Below are positions 13,895 to 24,800 of a stretch of 64,000 bases of DNA, in pieces. Below the pieces are notes generated by a model that worked only from the letters and a program-made list of their open reading frames with translations, was not told where the DNA came from and searched no databases. Positions within the stretch are counted from its first letter, which is position 1; each line of letters starts with the position of its first letter. Position numbers and translations under genes: made by a program. Source of the DNA: Manihot esculenta (lineage: Eukaryota; Streptophyta; Magnoliopsida; Malpighiales; Euphorbiaceae); the NCBI RefSeq assembly GCF_001659605.2, contig NC_035177.2:33434136-33498135 (forward strand). The letters run 5' to 3'.

Positions 13895-15055
13895 ATACTA
13901 GAAATTGGCAAGTCTATCCCCCCATACTATCACCGGTGTCTGATTACAACATAATAACTTCTATAGTAAAAATTGTCAAATCTATCACTCATATTATCAC
14001 CAATGTTAAATTTTGACACAACTGCTTCTGTCCAAAAAGTAGCCTAATCTATCACTCATGTTATCCGGTGTTCGATTTCGACATAACCCGCTTCCATTGC
14101 AGAAATAATCAAGCCTATCAACTATGGTACCATTGGCATCCAATTTTAGCAAAATCTCTTACGTCATAAAAATTGCCAAGTTTATCACGCATGTTAGTAC
14201 CAGTGCCCAATTTCGGCAGAACTGCTTAAAATTGCTAAGGACGATCGATTCCCGATTTCGACTGAACTGTTTCCATCAAAAAAATTATCATTCTACCATC
14301 CATTCTATCACCGATGCCTGATTTTCACATAACCTATTCTGTCATAAAAATTGCAAAATCTAACACCCATGCTAATTGGTGTCCGATTTTGGCTCAACTA
14401 TTTTTGTTGTAAAAATTGTCAAATCTATCAACCATGCTACTATCGGTACCCGATTTTGCAGAACTGCTTCCCTCGCTAAAGTAATAAAATCTATCACACA
14501 TACTACTACCACTGGACGGTTTTAGCATAACTGCTTCTCTAAAAAAAAATACCAAGTATATCACCCATGCTACCACCGGGTACTGGTGCCCGATTTTGGC
14601 AGAATCGCCTACGTTGCAAATATTTCTAAGTCTATCATGCATGCCACCACCGGTTCCCGATTTCAATAGAACTGCTTTCGTTACAAAAATTGCCAAGTCC
14701 ATCACCCATGCTACCACCGGTGTTCGATTTTGGCATAATTTCTTTCGTCGTACAAATTGCCAAATCTTTTAACCATACTACTGTCGGTGTCCGATTTCAG
14801 CAGAATTACTTCTGTCACAAAAATTACTAAGTCTATCACCCATATCACCACCACCGTTGCTCGATTTCGACATAATCGCTTCAATCGCAAATATTGCTAA
14901 GTCTATCACCTATGCCACCACCGGTGGCCAATTTGGGCATAATTGCTTTCGTCAGAAAAATTGTCAACTCTATCACCAATGCTACCGCCGCTACCTGATT
15001 TCAGCAGAACTGTTTCCATCGCAAAAATTGTCATGTCTATCACTCATCGCAAAAA
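13895..15055. repeat. Tandem array of about 67-bp units, about 17 diverged copies
   Basis: A motif of the form aaattgccaagtctatcacc, then catgctaccaccggtgcccg, then atttcggcagaactgcttc recurs about every 64-74 bp, for example with the tctatcac-like step near 13980, 14047, 14176, 14420, 14490, 14555, 14628, 14694, 14828, 14897, 14964 and 15031. Copies differ by many substitutions, so the array is old compared with the neighbouring 740-bp satellite. No protein is implied; the ORFs over it are broken differently in each copy. Confidence 0.85.
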
Positions 15056-16330
15056 TTATACAATCATCTCAATTGAAAATTAAAAAAGGAAAAAAAATAG
15101 AATACTAAAAGTAAAGAGAGTGAAGAAAAGAAAAGAAAAAAATATATACAATAAATTAAGCTATTAGCTATGTATAATGTTATAAAACTCTTCTTGAATT
15201 GATTCTACTCAGAAATGCTTATTAAAATAAGAAGAAAAAGATCTCAAAAGAACAGCCGTTAAAGTAATTCAAAAATTTATAAAGTTTGTATTATTAATTT
15301 CAATATTTGAAAGTAAAGAAATATACTATTATTACCTAACAGAAGTATGGAAGTGTCTTTCATTCTGTTTATTTGAAATATTAATTTAATTATTTTGATA
15401 ATAAGAAGAGATAAAATTATTTCCATTTAGATAATCTATTAATTATATTTAATATTTCCAGACTCTTTCGAATAAAATGAATATGAGTTTGGTAATATAT
15501 ATTTATTAAAATATAAATAAATTATTTTTTTAATAAATAATACTTTACTCATTTTATAATTTTTATCCATCTTTTGTTTTTCCGTTATCATAAAATTATT
15601 ATCTACTTGTCTTTTTTATATTATAATAACATATAAATTAATTATTATACTCCTATTTAATTTTATTTTATTTTCAAAATAATTTTTTATTAATTATTTT
15701 TCAAATGAGTGTTTAAAATATCCAATAATATTTAATATTTTTAAGATATATATAATTAAAAATTTAATATAAAAATTAAAAAATTACTTTTTTGAATACG
15801 TGTAAAAAACATAAAGTAAATAAAAATTATGAGATTAAGAGAATAATAATTAATTAATAATTTATGTTATTATCAAGGAAATTCAATTAATTGGTTATCA
15901 AAGGAATTCAATTAATTGGTTATTACTTTATGTGTATCTAAAAAGTAAAAAGATTATTGAACTAATGCAACACTTATAATTTATTATTTTTATTATGAAA
16001 TATTTTAATTTTAATAGTAATCTAATAAACATTTAAATTTTAAAAAGATATTACTTTTAAATAACTAAATTAAAAAATATTACTTTTAAACGTATAAATT
16101 TTTTTTAAAAAAATAATTTTAAACATAATTTTAAAACTATAATTTTAATAAGATGTGTTTTTTTTTGAAATGGGATAAGATAAATTTAAAATTAATATTT
16201 TTTTAATTTAAATATTTATTAGATCACGATTAAAATTAAATTCTCCTACATGCATACAATTATGTATTTGACTTGTAATTTTCTTGCAATTATAATTGAT
16301 TCTTATTCTTGTTAGTTAACGACAGTGCAA
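15056..16330. other. AT-rich intergenic DNA
   Basis: Very AT-rich sequence with no protein-like ORF. A short direct duplication containing ggaattcaattaattggtta lies at about 15875-15930. I see nothing else. Confidence 0.6.
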
Positions 16331-17270
16331 TAATGCCCATGAGAATAGAGGGAGAAAGGGAGAGGGAAAGGAGAGGAGGCACCAAGTAAGGAACTGAAGG
16401 GTTTTCTTCTGCTTTAGCTTTGAGCTTTGAAGTTTTTACTATAGTTTTCTTCGTCTTCTTCTATACTGTTCCGCTGTCCTTCACCCACAACGTGTTCTTT
16501 CTTTTTCTATTTGGTGCCTACATCGGTCTCGATTTTTTCTTACCGAGAGTGAACGCGATGGTGTTTTTTTTTTCTGTTGTTTTATTTTGTTTTGAGCAGA
16601 TTTTTCAATTATGTTTTTGTGAGGGTGCTATCATTGAGCCTGTGTGATGGGAGGTCATGTGTAACAGTGGTATTTCGGGACTGCACTACTACGTTCGGTG
16701 ACTTTCGCTCCCATTGACTCTCTTATGGCTGAGCTCCAGTGCGTCTCCTCCATCTTTGTCGGTGTTCACTTCAGATCTACCATGAGCCTGCTTTTGTTTC
16801 GATTATGTTGCTTGTATGTTTGTCTTCTTCATTTCCTTTCTTTGTCTGTGTTTTGTGTTTGGTTGCTTTGCTGGGCTCTACTCTTAGTACCGATGATCTG
16901 AGCAGTGCTCTATTTCTCCTCGGCTTTGTTGTTGCTGAGTCGATCTTGGGGTCTTTGTTGTTTTCTTTGCTTTTACTTTCAGTGGCTGCATGTTTGTTTA
17001 TGGTGTTTTGATTCCTATTATTTGGGGTTTTGGCTGTTGTGGTAGCTCTGTCTTGGTTGTCTTCATTTTGGGCTTTGTTCCGCAGAGTCATGAGAGTCAT
17101 CGCTATGGTGTAGCGGTGGATGTTATGGTGGTATTATTGATGTCTTTTGCTTCTGATTTGGTTTTGTTTTGCTTTTGGACGTATTGACTAGTTTTAAATT
17201 TTGGTTTAGATTTGTGGTTTGTTAGATTGGTTGGTTTTGCATGGGGTCTTTGGTATTCCTATGTAAATCA
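16331..17270. other. T/G-rich, strand-asymmetric block of unknown origin
   Basis: From a purine-rich start (gagggagaaagggagaggg, about 16347) the plus strand becomes strongly T+G-rich for about 900 bp and then falls back into AT-rich DNA. The ORFs here translate into runs of F, L, V and C and resemble no protein. The skew looks like a transcribed UTR or intron, or a decayed non-LTR element. No family is recognised. Confidence 0.35.
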
Positions 17271-17660
17271 AATTCAACCGAATACATTAAAAATTAAAAT
17301 TTTAATATTTATAAAAATTAAATCAAATTAATTTTAAATAGAAATTAATTTAAATTAAACTGATTTAATTTAATTTGATTTCATTTATTAGACTTTTAAA
17401 TAAATTTTTTTTTTATTTTATTTTTAATATTTTAAAATTTAATTAAAATATTTTAACATAAATCATTTTTTTATATTATTAAAAATAATTTAATTTTTAT
17501 TAAAATTAAACTAAATTACATCAAAATAATAAAACATTTTAAAAATATAAACGAATTAAATAAAAAAAATAAAAAAGTAAATTAACATTTAAAACTAATC
17601 CAATTTAATTAATTTTTTCAGTTTTAGCTCACCCTGATAATTATGTCATGTGAGGCTGGT
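17271..17660. other. AT-rich low-complexity spacer
   Basis: Runs of aattaaat and ttaaaat-like sequence, with an aaccgaat near its left end and a cagttttagctcaccc near its right end that could be worn ends of a small inverted-repeat element. No gene. Confidence 0.3.
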
Positions 17661-18818
17661 ATATAAAAAAAAAAAGAGTGCAATAAATAAATAAATAATA
17701 ATTTGCTAGTATTTTAAAAATTGGTGTTAAAATACCGAAATCACCCTTGTATTTTTGCTGCTGTCATCTGACATCTCCCGCATTTCCGTCTTTTGGTCTC
17801 AATCCACAGTTTTTAAGTTGTTTTAGGGGAGTAGATTCTAGCAATTCGTCTACCCTCTGAGACGCTGCGTGGATGCATCCAATTGTGGTCAGTGAAGCTT
17901 TTTGGGACTGCATGAAGGTCATCTTTCCTTGAAATTGCTCTGTATTTCCGAGGAACAAAAAGGGTTTGATGCATAATTCAATGGTGATTCGCTTCATGCA
18001 ATGTTCATAGAGGTGTGTTAGCCCCTATTATTTGCAAATATGCTGGTTGCTCTGTTTGTTTTGTTGACTGATTTGTAGCTCTGTTGATTTTCATGGGTAC
18101 ATTTCTATTTGATTCATGATGATGATGACGAGGATGAGTTTCGAATAGCTTTGCTGGGCTTTCAAGTCCAGTGAGAAGTGAAATGAAATGGTGGTGGGGA
18201 AATATTACATGCAGCTTCATGTCTTCTTAGTTGAGCATGTGCAGAAGATTTTCATATGGGTTTTCAGGGAAAAGGGGGAAGAGCAGGGACATCATTTTTT
18301 TTAATAGAACGTTAGTTTTAGAATAATAATTTTTAAGAATTATTTATATGAAAATTAAAAAAGATAAGGACTTTTTAATTCAATTATAAGAATAATTGAT
18401 TGGTGAATTTTGATAAATTTTTTATTAATTGATTTTGTTTTATTATTAAATAATTATGATGGAGACATGCATCTTATGCGATTCCACTTGTTAATTTTTT
18501 TTTCTCTCTATCATCACAAATATAATGATTAGGCGTCTTGGAATTGACCTTTAGTCTAAGTGAGCCTTCAGTTAATTTCTTTTGGCTTTTGCTTACTTTA
18601 TCTAATTTTATTTTTTAGGATATTAAATTCATAATTTTTTTTTCATTATTGCCCATAGAAACTTTTTTTTTTTTTAATTTAAATTTTGCGTGCTGTACTA
18701 GGTTTCGTCTCTGTCATTCAGTGCAGGATTCCTCGTTTCAGCCAGCTTTTTTTTTTACTGTGCTTTTTCTGATAGTTTTTCACCGGTTTGTTTTCTCAGA
18801 TTTTAGGTGCACGACAAA
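17661..18818 (+). promoter_or_regulatory. Presumed promoter and 5' leader of the DEMETER-like gene
   Basis: This block precedes the first in-frame ATG of the demethylase gene. It is T-rich on the plus strand, as plant leaders and introns often are. An in-frame tag (18804-18806) just upstream of the gtgcacgac before the ATG closes the reading frame. That tag also sits in a possible acceptor (agattttag|gtgcac), so a 5' leader exon farther upstream is possible. The two minus-strand ORFs here (17764-17997 and 18005-18220) have no family features. Assignment rests on position only. Confidence 0.35.
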
Positions 18819-21800
18819 ATGTCAACCATCTGGATTTACCAGAGAAAATCTAAGAAAATGGAATTTGGCAGTCAAACTGAAAAGCTTAAGGAGCCTCCTG
18901 AGGTGCATGACTACAGGATTCCAATAACTCCTGCAAAATCTACACCAGCCAGACTGCAAAAAGTCTATGCCAAAAGGTGCCTGGAAGGCAACTCAGGAAT
19001 TAGTTTTCTGGGACAGATTTATGAACAGGAGGCTAAGAAAATGGAATTTGGCAGTCAAATTGAAAAGCTTAAGAAGCCTCCTGAGGTGCATGACTACAGG
19101 ATTCCAGTAACTCCTGCAAAATCTACACCAGCCAGACTGCAAAAAGTCTATGCCAAAAGGTGCCTGAAAGGCAACTCAGGAATTAGTTTTCTGGCACAGA
19201 TTTATGAACAGGAGGCTAAGAAAATGGAATTTGGCAGTCAAATTGAAAAGCTTAAGGAGCCTCCTGAGGTGCATGGCTACAGGATTCCAGTAACTCCTGC
19301 AAAATCTACACCAGCCAGACTGCAAAAAGTCTATGCCAGGAGGTGCCTGAAAGGCAACTTGGCACAGATTTATGAACAGGAGGCTTGTGATAGGATTTCT
19401 CCAGACAAAAACAAGGAGGAAAAAGAACAACAGATATCTCACCTTATCTATGATAGGGAAGATGTTGGAATTGCTTCTTGTGGTTCAAAGGACTCTGAAT
19501 ATTCAGGAAGTTGTCTTCTTGAAGCTGCTTTGGCTGCTGAACTGGTAACAAAAGTTCAGAGAGGGGGACCTGCATGTTTTGATAATGACAATTCAGGATG
19601 TTCAGGGAAAGGAGAAGGAAACGGAGGAGGAGAAGGAGACTTTAGTTGTCAGGAGACAATTGGCAGTCTGGAAAATATCAAGGCTTTTACTGATAATGTA
19701 TCTAGACGTTTAGATTTTTGGACCTCAGAGGAGTCCAATAAAGTCCTCTATGAATTGAATGCACCACTGGACAGCACTCCTTCTGAGTTCTCCACTTGTC
19801 CCAGTGGAGCTACTCCTGCCTTTCAAGAATCCGAAACTACAACAATCCAAGGTGAAGCATCTCAGGAATCCTCAAATGCTGCAATACAAGATGCAATTGG
19901 CTGGAAAACTGTTCCTTCTTTTCAGGTTTCGGCTTCTAGAATTGACAGGAATACTGTAGAACTTGATAGAGAGAACCTTTTGCCTGAAAGGCATAATCTC
20001 TTGCACAACTTAGATATGGAGAATGATAATAGCAAAGTGGAATCTCATGTAACTTGGTGTAAGTGAAGCTAATTTTTTTTTATTACACATTACAACTTTA
20101 CTCATGAATGTGACCGCTTTTGTTTACTTGAGTTCAGTTATGTTCTAATTAAAATAAGATATTAGATAATATTATTAATTAGTATGAAATTGATGACAAC
20201 TTTAATAACGAGATGAATCACTGATATTTTATTTTATTATATATATATTGTTGAATCCCACATCGGTTGTGGATATGGCCATAGCCACTCCTCCCCTTGA
20301 GCTGGCTTTTGGGGTGAGTTAGGCCTGACCTAACATGGTATTAGAGTCTCCTATCCGATGTTGGGTTCTGGGCGTGAGGGGTGTATTGAATTCCACCTCG
20401 GTTGTGGAATGGAAAGGGTATCCCTTATATGGGTTGGAAAAGGTATCCCTTATATGGGCCATAGGCACTCTGACTTAAATTTAAATTTAACATATATATA
20501 TTTTACTCAAGTATCACTACTGTAGACTGGCAGAGAAAACTTCTATCTAAAATTTTTATCAGTAGTGAATTTAACAACTAGTGTAGATGATAATTGAAGC
20601 TCTCTTAGTGAACTTGAATGCAGGTGATCAAGAAAAAGTTTCAAAAGTTGGTTTTATTTCTTTGGTGGAAAATGAGAAGCTTCACTTTGGTGAGTGCTTA
20701 GAGCCAGCAACTCCAATGTTGAAACACAATGTCAACAAAAGACCAAGAAATCTCACAGATGTGAACCAAAGGCCACTAAAGAGATCCAAAAGAAGGAAAC
20801 ACAGATATAGGCCCAAAATAGCTGGTCAAGGTAGATCCAAAAGAACAGTCAAGAATTCACCTGTAGAAAACAATGAGAAGAGGAAGCATGTTACAAAAAC
20901 TCAGTGTACGGTGAAGAAGGACAAGAATAAGTATGTTAGGAAAACTGGGTCCAAGAAGAAGGTGGAAAGAATTATCCTACAAACCTCAACTGCAGAGCAC
21001 TGTGCTGAAATGATTGCTGCAAAGTCGAGCTTCTTGAGTGTAGCAGAACAGCCAAATGATGACAACATGATGGAAATTGTGAAACCAAATGTGGGTGGAG
21101 TACTAGAAAGTTCTAGTACAGGATGCCTGTCAAGTGATGACGAAGTGATGCTGCCAACTGTGTCAATTGTATTGGAACTTGGTGCAAGCCATGCCAATGA
21201 TATGAAGCCAGCTATGCAATCTGAAGTGGGTTGTTTTGGAGGGAAGAAGTTGTCGTATCTTCACTTGGAAATAAAACCATTCAGATGGAGCACTTATGGA
21301 ATAAGGTCTGCAAGGGATTATTGTAGAAATCCTTTTGTAAGAAAGAAAATTGGTCTCCAACTTTGGTCCTCATGGGTTCATCCAATGCCATCTAAAGTAA
21401 ACCATTGTCTCAGTAATAGTAGAAAAATTGGACCTAATTTCCCAAAAAGATGCAAGAGAAAGAGGATGAGACGGAGGAAATCGATTGTGTCCGTCATTTC
21501 TAGTTTTCTCCACTTGTGTGGTTGCATGAAACAGTTTATACCAAGGGGAAATTTGTCATCCCATGCTATAATTCAAATATGTAATCAGATACTTAACATT
21601 ACTAACAACCAAACTGGTTGTTATTTAAAAGCGTCGGCATCAGATCCCTTTCAACGATTAACCATTGGTGAAGGAAAAGGCGAAGTTGACCATGAAAGAA
21701 ATGTACCAGAAAACTCCACTGAGATAGGACAGTTTCTTCAACAATCATTTGAAGAAACAAAAGGGATGGAAGAGGATTTGATGGCAACTCCATGTGAAAG

Positions 21801-24800
21801 AAACTCACTGAGAAATTGTTTTGAGATTGGACTTCCTCTTAGACAAGCATCAACGAATGAAGAACATGGGAATCAAATGATTTATCCTATTGAAGCACAA
21901 AAACTGGAGAAAAAAGTAACACAGAATTGCATTGAAATTAGACCAGTTCCTATCTATTCAAAGTCGCAAGATGGGAGTTCACTGGAACATCAGGAGCTTC
22001 AACGTACTGCCAAATCAAGAGGTAGTTGACTTCATTGCCTTATTCCTGGTATTAATCACTTTTACCAGACATTATAATCGTTTTCTTTTTTTTTTTTCTG
22101 CTGTGATATATAAGGCACATTGTTAGTACATTTAGTTGGAGAACCAATATGTTGGAGTTAGGTTGAAACTTATTCTTATGAAGGTTTTTGGGGATTAGTA
22201 CAAATATGCTGGACTTATTAAGCAAATATTACCAGAATTGGAGCTTATTGATCTTGGTGCCTTTTATTTGCAGCTTTAGAGACCTGTGTTTTGAGACTTG
22301 GTTTCTCTATTCACTTGTCTATTGAAATAATAGAATGACAAAACAAGGACATTAAGCTTAAAAGTAACATTAGGTCAAATAGTTGAGTGTAGAACGCAAA
22401 ATACCGAAATAAATAGAAAGATAATGAGGTCTTGCTTTCATAATTTACACTGCTGATTAAATTTTAGAGCTGCTTTATTCAAAAAAAAAAAAAAAAAAAA
22501 AGCTGTTATGGCAAACATATTACTTGAATTGTTATCTGATTTTTAACTTTATGCTTTCTTTTAATTGATTATATATAGGGGAGTTCTGTCTTTCTCTTGT
22601 TATAGGGCTTTGCTAAACTGTTTTATGTTTCATGCATTTTTGTATAAACAAATTGGAAGTATGCTCTTGCTATTCTCCTACTAGCTCCTCTCAGTATCTG
22701 AAACTAATTTAGAGCCACTGGGATCTTAATACCTCGTTTATCCGTGCAAATATTATTATTTAAATTTCATAAGTACTCATAGTGCAAACCTTTTGGCAGG
22801 TCTTCCAAAAGTATTTAATAGAGAGGTTACTGTTAATCAGAAAGATGGAGATGTGTCAATGAATCAAATTAGTGATGTAAGTCATATAGTTCCCCATCAG
22901 GGTTCTGATTCTACCAAAAAGCCAAGACCGAAGGTTGTTTTAGACTCAGAGACATTAAGACGGTGGAATCAGTTGATGAAAATAGATGATGGTGCAGGTG
23001 AAGAAAAGGTAGACAAAGAAAAAGAGAAAATGTGGGAAGAAGAAAGAAACATTTTCCGTGGACGGGTAGATTCATTTATTTCTCGAATGCATCAAGTTCT
23101 AGGTACGGTCCTACTTAATATTGTTATTTTGTTATAGTTAAAGTAGTTCACTACTAGACTTAAGTTTTTAACAAAGTCATTGTTGGGAAGAAAGAAAATC
23201 TTTTAGGCTGTGTTTGGATTCATATATTTGGATTATAAATTTGAAATTAGAATTTAAAATCAAAATATGGTGTTTGTCTAATAAACAAAAGGTTTAAATT
23301 TTAATTTCAATATAAAGGTGAGTATTAAACAAAAAATATTTTGTGGTTAAAGAATGAATTTCCAATGAGATAGTTATCATTCTTATTTCATAAATGGTGT
23401 AAGTAAAATTAACCGAAAGTAAAATAAGTTTTTACAGGTGACAGAAGGTTCAAACTGTGGAAAGGATCAGTGGTGGATTCAGTGGTAGGAGTTTTCTTAA
23501 CTCAGAATGTTTCTGATTTTCTTTCAAGGTAAATAGGTCCCTAAGCTATTTTGTTGCTTTTAACACGCTATTACAGAAAAGCTGACCACAATGAGTCTTT
23601 AATTATTTGTTGACAGTTCTGCTTACATGTCACTTGCTGCAAAGTATCCCGTTGAGTCAACAAGTATTCCAAAAGCATCTGTTGATGCCCTGAAGGACAA
23701 AGATAGCCAAGAATCCACTAGAAGGAACATCATGTCCATTGAAGCAACACAAGATTCATGTGGCAACCAATATTTTGTCAGTGAACCTGAACCAGAAACC
23801 CCGGTGGATATAGTGCAAGAAATAAGTTTGGCAGATATTGAAGACATTGGAACTACCATCTTGCCTCGGGAATATTGTAGACATGAAAGCGAAGTCCTAA
23901 TATGTTCTTCTAGTGCATGCCACAAAAGCTTTAATTTCGCACTCATGGAAGATTGTCAAACTGAAAATGTAGTCAGGGAGAAGGCATCATCTGACATGTG
24001 TTCTTTGCCTCCGCAGTGCACTTCACAAGTTGGGACGAAAGGGATTTTGCACATCCAAAGTGAAATGAATGAAATCCAATTGAACATTCTTAATCTAGTC
24101 AAAAGCGTCCGAACGGCTTTGAAACAAGCTGCTGATAAGACTAGAAAGATGACAAGAGGGAAGAAAGAGAATGTTAAGGAAAAAGAGAATGTTAAGGCGA
24201 AAGAAGTAGAAAAGATTGATTGGGATAGTCTGAGAAGAATATATTCCAGACCAAGAACTAGGGACCAAAAAGATTCTGTGGATTGGGAGTCCGTTAGACA
24301 AGCACCCTTAACTGAGATTGCTGAAGTCATTAAATTACGGGGCCAGCAAACTATTATTGCAAAAAGAATACAGGCATGAATATTTGCTATCTCATATCTT
24401 AAATCAATATCATCTTTGAATGCCAACATCGGTTCCTGATTTTGCAGGACTTCCTTAATCGAGTATATGAGTATCATGGAAGCATCGACTTGGAATGGTT
24501 ACGATATGCACCACAAGATCTTGTGAAGTAAAATGTCAAATATGATATTAAATAGACCCATACTTAATGAGAACATTTCTCAATATGTCTGTAAATAAGA
24601 AAATAAGAAAAGGATATGATTTTCTGTCGTACTTAGGTGGTCAACATCCTTGAGTTATTCTACTTGCAGGGAATACCTGTTGGAGATACCAGGATTGGGC
24701 TTGAAGAGTGTGGAATGCGTACGACTTTTGGCGCTTGAAAACAATGCTTTCCCTGTAAGTTCCAGAAATGATATCACAAAAAATTGTCTGCCAATGATGT

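Noticed and set aside
4056..15055. CRISPR array or other prokaryotic repeat system
   Set aside because: Units lack the uniform short repeat/unique spacer layout, and the window is a plant nuclear genome.
14124..15108. ORFs across the 67-bp array (both strands)
   Set aside because: Repeat-driven; each copy is broken differently and the translation has no domain.
16420..17187. Hydrophobic ORFs (F, L, V, C-rich), possible membrane proteins
   Set aside because: Overlapping frames on both strands in a T/G-rich block; composition alone predicts them.
17764..18220. Two minus-strand ORFs upstream of the demethylase
   Set aside because: No domain, no splice logic, and the position fits the leader of the plus-strand gene better.
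23205..23400. MITE in demethylase intron 3 (ggctgtgtttggattcat start)
   Set aside because: The start resembles common MITEs, but I could not find a matching inverted right end or a target duplication.
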